Below are positions 62,489 to 64,000 of a DNA stretch of 64,000 bases, piece by piece. The notes beneath the pieces were generated by a model, which was not told the DNA's origin, did no database searches, and was given only the letters and a program-made list of their open reading frames with translations. The DNA lies in NCBI RefSeq assembly GCF_029868385.1, contig NZ_JARWNX010000062.1, positions 62,001-126,000 on the forward strand, given 5' to 3'. Positions within the stretch are counted from its first letter, which is position 1, and each line of letters starts with the position of its first letter. This DNA comes from Nocardia cyriacigeorgica. GTDB taxonomy: Bacteria; Actinomycetota; Actinomycetes; Mycobacteriales; Mycobacteriaceae. Both the position numbers and the translations under genes were made by a program.

Positions 62489-63502
62489 TCATACCGTCGG
62501 CGTATCCGCCGCGGCGGGCGCATCGAACACACTGCTGCCGTACACATCCCGGTCGGTCAGTGTGATCAGGTCGGTCTTGGTCAGCGGGCGCCCCAGATCC
62601 ACCAGCCGCCGCGCCTGACGCAACCGAGCGCGATCGATCGCATTGCGCACACTGCGGGCATTGGAGAAACGCGGCCTGCTCATCCGCGCGGTCAGATACT
62701 CCGCGAACGCGGTGTGCGCCGCCGCATCGAACCGGAAGTTCTGCCCCACCACCATCAGCTCGGCGATCCGCAGCAGCTCGGCATGGCTGTAGTCGCCGAA
62801 CTCGAGATGGTGCGCGATCCGCGAGGACAGTCCGGGATTGGCGGAGAAGAACCGATCCATCCGGTCGGGATACCCGGCGAAGATCACCACCAGGCTGGCG
62901 CGCTCGTTCTCCATCTCCTGGAGCAGGATCTCGATGACCTCCTGGCCGTAGTCGCGTTCGTTCTCCGGCCGGAACAGGTAGTAGGCCTCATCGATGAACA
63001 GCACCCCGCCCGCGGCCTTGGCCAGCGCCTCCTTCGTCTTGGGTGCGGTGTGGCCGATGAACTGGCCGACCAGATCATCGCGGGTGACGGTGTGCACCTT
63101 CGGTTTCCGCACGTAGCCGAGCGCGTGCAGCATCTGCGCCATCCGCAGCGCCACCGTCGTCTTCCCGGTACCCGGACCGCCGGTGAAACTCATATGCAGG
63201 GTCGGCCGGGACGACTCCAACCCGAAGCGGGCGCGCGCCCGCTCGATCAGCAGCAGCGCCGCGATCTCACGCACCCGCCGCTTCACATTCGTCAGGCCGA
63301 CCAGTTCACCGTCCAGTGCGGTCAGCACCTGCTCCACGTCCCCTGCGGCCACATCGGAGCTCAGGTCGAGGACCGCGTCGGCGGCCAGCACCTCGTCCTC
63401 GGTGGCCGTAGTGGTTTCGGCCGGTACCGCCCGCACCGGCCGGGAGTCCCCTGCTCCCGGCCGGTGTAGTCGGAAACCGGTTGCCGCGCGATCAGTCGGC
63501 AT
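62489..63502 (-). CDS. cbbX: CbbX, AAA+ red-type RuBisCO activase
   Basis: A 337-aa AAA+ ATPase. [17 protein letters not shown], Walker [13 protein letters not shown], pore-loop text [14 protein letters not shown], Walker [30 protein letters not shown], and [12 protein letters not shown]. It remodels inhibited red-type RuBisCO. It implies that the large subunit is form IC/ID. ATG 63502 overlaps the cbbS stop; a GTG at 63511 is possible. An N-terminal ~45-residue extension is low complexity. Confidence 0.95.
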   Translation of the reverse strand: MPTDRAATGFRLHRPGAGDSRPVRAVPAETTTATEDEVLAADAVLDLSSDVAAGDVEQVLTALDGELVGLTNVKRRVREIAALLLIERARARFGLESSRPTLHMSFTGGPGTGKTTVALRMAQMLHALGYVRKPKVHTVTRDDLVGQFIGHTAPKTKEALAKAAGGVLFIDEAYYLFRPENERDYGQEVIEILLQEMENERASLVVIFAGYPDRMDRFFSANPGLSSRIAHHLEFGDYSHAELLRIAELMVVGQNFRFDAAAHTAFAEYLTARMSRPRFSNARSVRNAIDRARLRQARRLVDLGRPLTKTDLITLTDRDVYGSSVFDAPAAADTPTV

Positions 63503-63914
63503 ACCTGGCACCGGGCGGGGTGTCGGTGGCGTAGGAGTGCAGGCCGTAGCGCTGACGCCGGTCCGAACCCTCCACCCGGGTCAGACCGAAACCGGGCTCA
63601 TCGGGCGGACGCTGCACCAGAAAACTCAGCGCGGTGGTCTGCCTGCCGTACCGCGCGTCATAGGCGAGTACCCGCACGTAATGGTTCGGGAAGGTGGCCC
63701 GGCAGGCGTTGATCTCGGCCAGCACACCGTCGGGTTCGTCGAGGTCGAACAAGGGCAGGCCCCACATCTCCCAGTAGGTGTTGCGCGGATGCGGATCGTC
63801 GGTGTACTCGATCGACACCGGCCAGTTGTTCAGCAGTGCATAGCGGACCTGGGCGCCGATCTCGGCGTCGGTCAGGTCGGGCAGATACGAGAAGGCTCCG
63901 TGACGCAGATACAT
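63492..63914 (-). CDS. cbbS: RuBisCO small subunit
   Basis: A 140-aa protein: [77 protein letters not shown]. The C-terminal extension (YGLHSYATD...) is typical of red-type form IC small subunits. GGAGG upstream of ATG 63914. Confidence 0.95.
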   Translation of the reverse strand: MYLRHGAFSYLPDLTDAEIGAQVRYALLNNWPVSIEYTDDPHPRNTYWEMWGLPLFDLDEPDGVLAEINACRATFPNHYVRVLAYDARYGRQTTALSFLVQRPPDEPGFGLTRVEGSDRRQRYGLHSYATDTPPGARYAD

Positions 63915-63941
63915 GGCATGTCCTCCAAAAGTATTCGCCGC

Positions 63942-64000
63942 TCAATGGGTCGCCGTCGGCACCGCATCGGGTGCGTCGGTGGAGGTGTAGTCGAAGCTGA
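63942..64000 (-). CDS. cbbL: RuBisCO large subunit, C-terminal end only
   Basis: The last 18 codons before TGA read SFDYTSTDAPDAVPTATH, the usual end of red-type large subunits (FDYTSTD.-D-x-VPT). The gene continues beyond the window; 27 nt separate it from cbbS. Confidence 0.85.
   Translation of the reverse strand, partial: SFDYTSTDAPDAVPTATH

Noticed and set aside
62473-62547. 25-codon N-terminal extension of fructose bisphosphatase
   Set aside because: It overlaps the end of cbbX; ATG 62472 has a good GGAGGGG site and gives the normal family length.

Overview
The window is a high-GC, gene-dense stretch of an actinobacterial chromosome. The best fit is a mycolic-acid lineage such as Nocardia or Rhodococcus. 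Supporting signs are a UsfY-like protein, a complete conservon (sensor kinase, roadblock, DUF742, small GTPase), a membrane alpha/beta hydrolase of the Abhydrolase_9 type, a DUF5997 protein, many GTG/TTG starts, and at least seven genes with a TANNNT box 6-7 nt before the start codon, the leaderless layout common in this group. The species cannot be fixed from sequence alone.

Layout. 1-3.1 kb: tail of a release-factor-like protein, a membrane-anchored hydrolase and a haloalkane-dehalogenase-like hydrolase. 3.1-16.5 kb: a biosynthetic island built around one large reducing polyketide synthase (KS-AT-DH-cMT-ER-KR-ACP). It also has a stand-alone hydrolase, a squalene-cyclase-fold protein, an acyl-CoA ligase, a P450 and a hydratase-like protein with an altered active site. 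The island is bracketed by a ~115-bp imperfect direct repeat (2981-3096 and 16544-16657) made of the convergent 3' ends of the neighbouring hydrolase and lapA-like genes, which suggests insertion as a unit. I consider it the best candidate for an undescribed system. 16.6-21.1 kb: LapA-like protein, a 36-aa peptide gene, ankyrin protein, a membrane Ser/Thr kinase with a planctomycete-style N-terminus and DFN in place of DFG, and a Sel1-like protein. 21.07-22.4 kb: a degenerate ~32-bp tandem repeat, then an Erm rRNA methyltransferase preceded by a leaderless leader peptide with an Arg-Leu-Arg motif and competing hairpins (candidate drug-sensing attenuator).

22.4-25.7 kb: ectoine/hydroxyectoine operon ectABCD with an 11-bp-phased OmpR-type repeat upstream. 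25.7-29.6 kb: two-component system, small stress-type proteins and a PP2C phosphatase. 29.8-40.5 kb: CoA-disulfide-reductase-like enzyme, Baeyer-Villiger-type monooxygenase with divergent TetR and palindromic operator, alkanesulfonate monooxygenase, secreted histidine phosphatase, HAD hydrolase, methyltransferase, LLM oxidoreductase, phosphodiesterase and a lipoprotein. 40.5-48 kb: heterodimeric ABC exporter with TetR, DUF5997/LysR pair, succinate-semialdehyde dehydrogenase. 48.2-52 kb: conservon. 52.2-60.5 kb: small secreted proteins, Nudix, DrrAB-type exporter with TetR, winged-helix protein, BlaI/M56 pair, DinB polymerase with a LexA box and a PLDc_N protein.

60.5-64 kb: a Calvin-cycle operon on the minus strand, cbbL(partial)-cbbS-cbbX-fructose bisphosphatase-phosphoribulokinase, implying CO2-fixing capacity with red-type (form IC) RuBisCO. 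No rRNA, tRNA, CRISPR array or transposase was recognised. All starts and functions are read from sequence alone; no database search was run.
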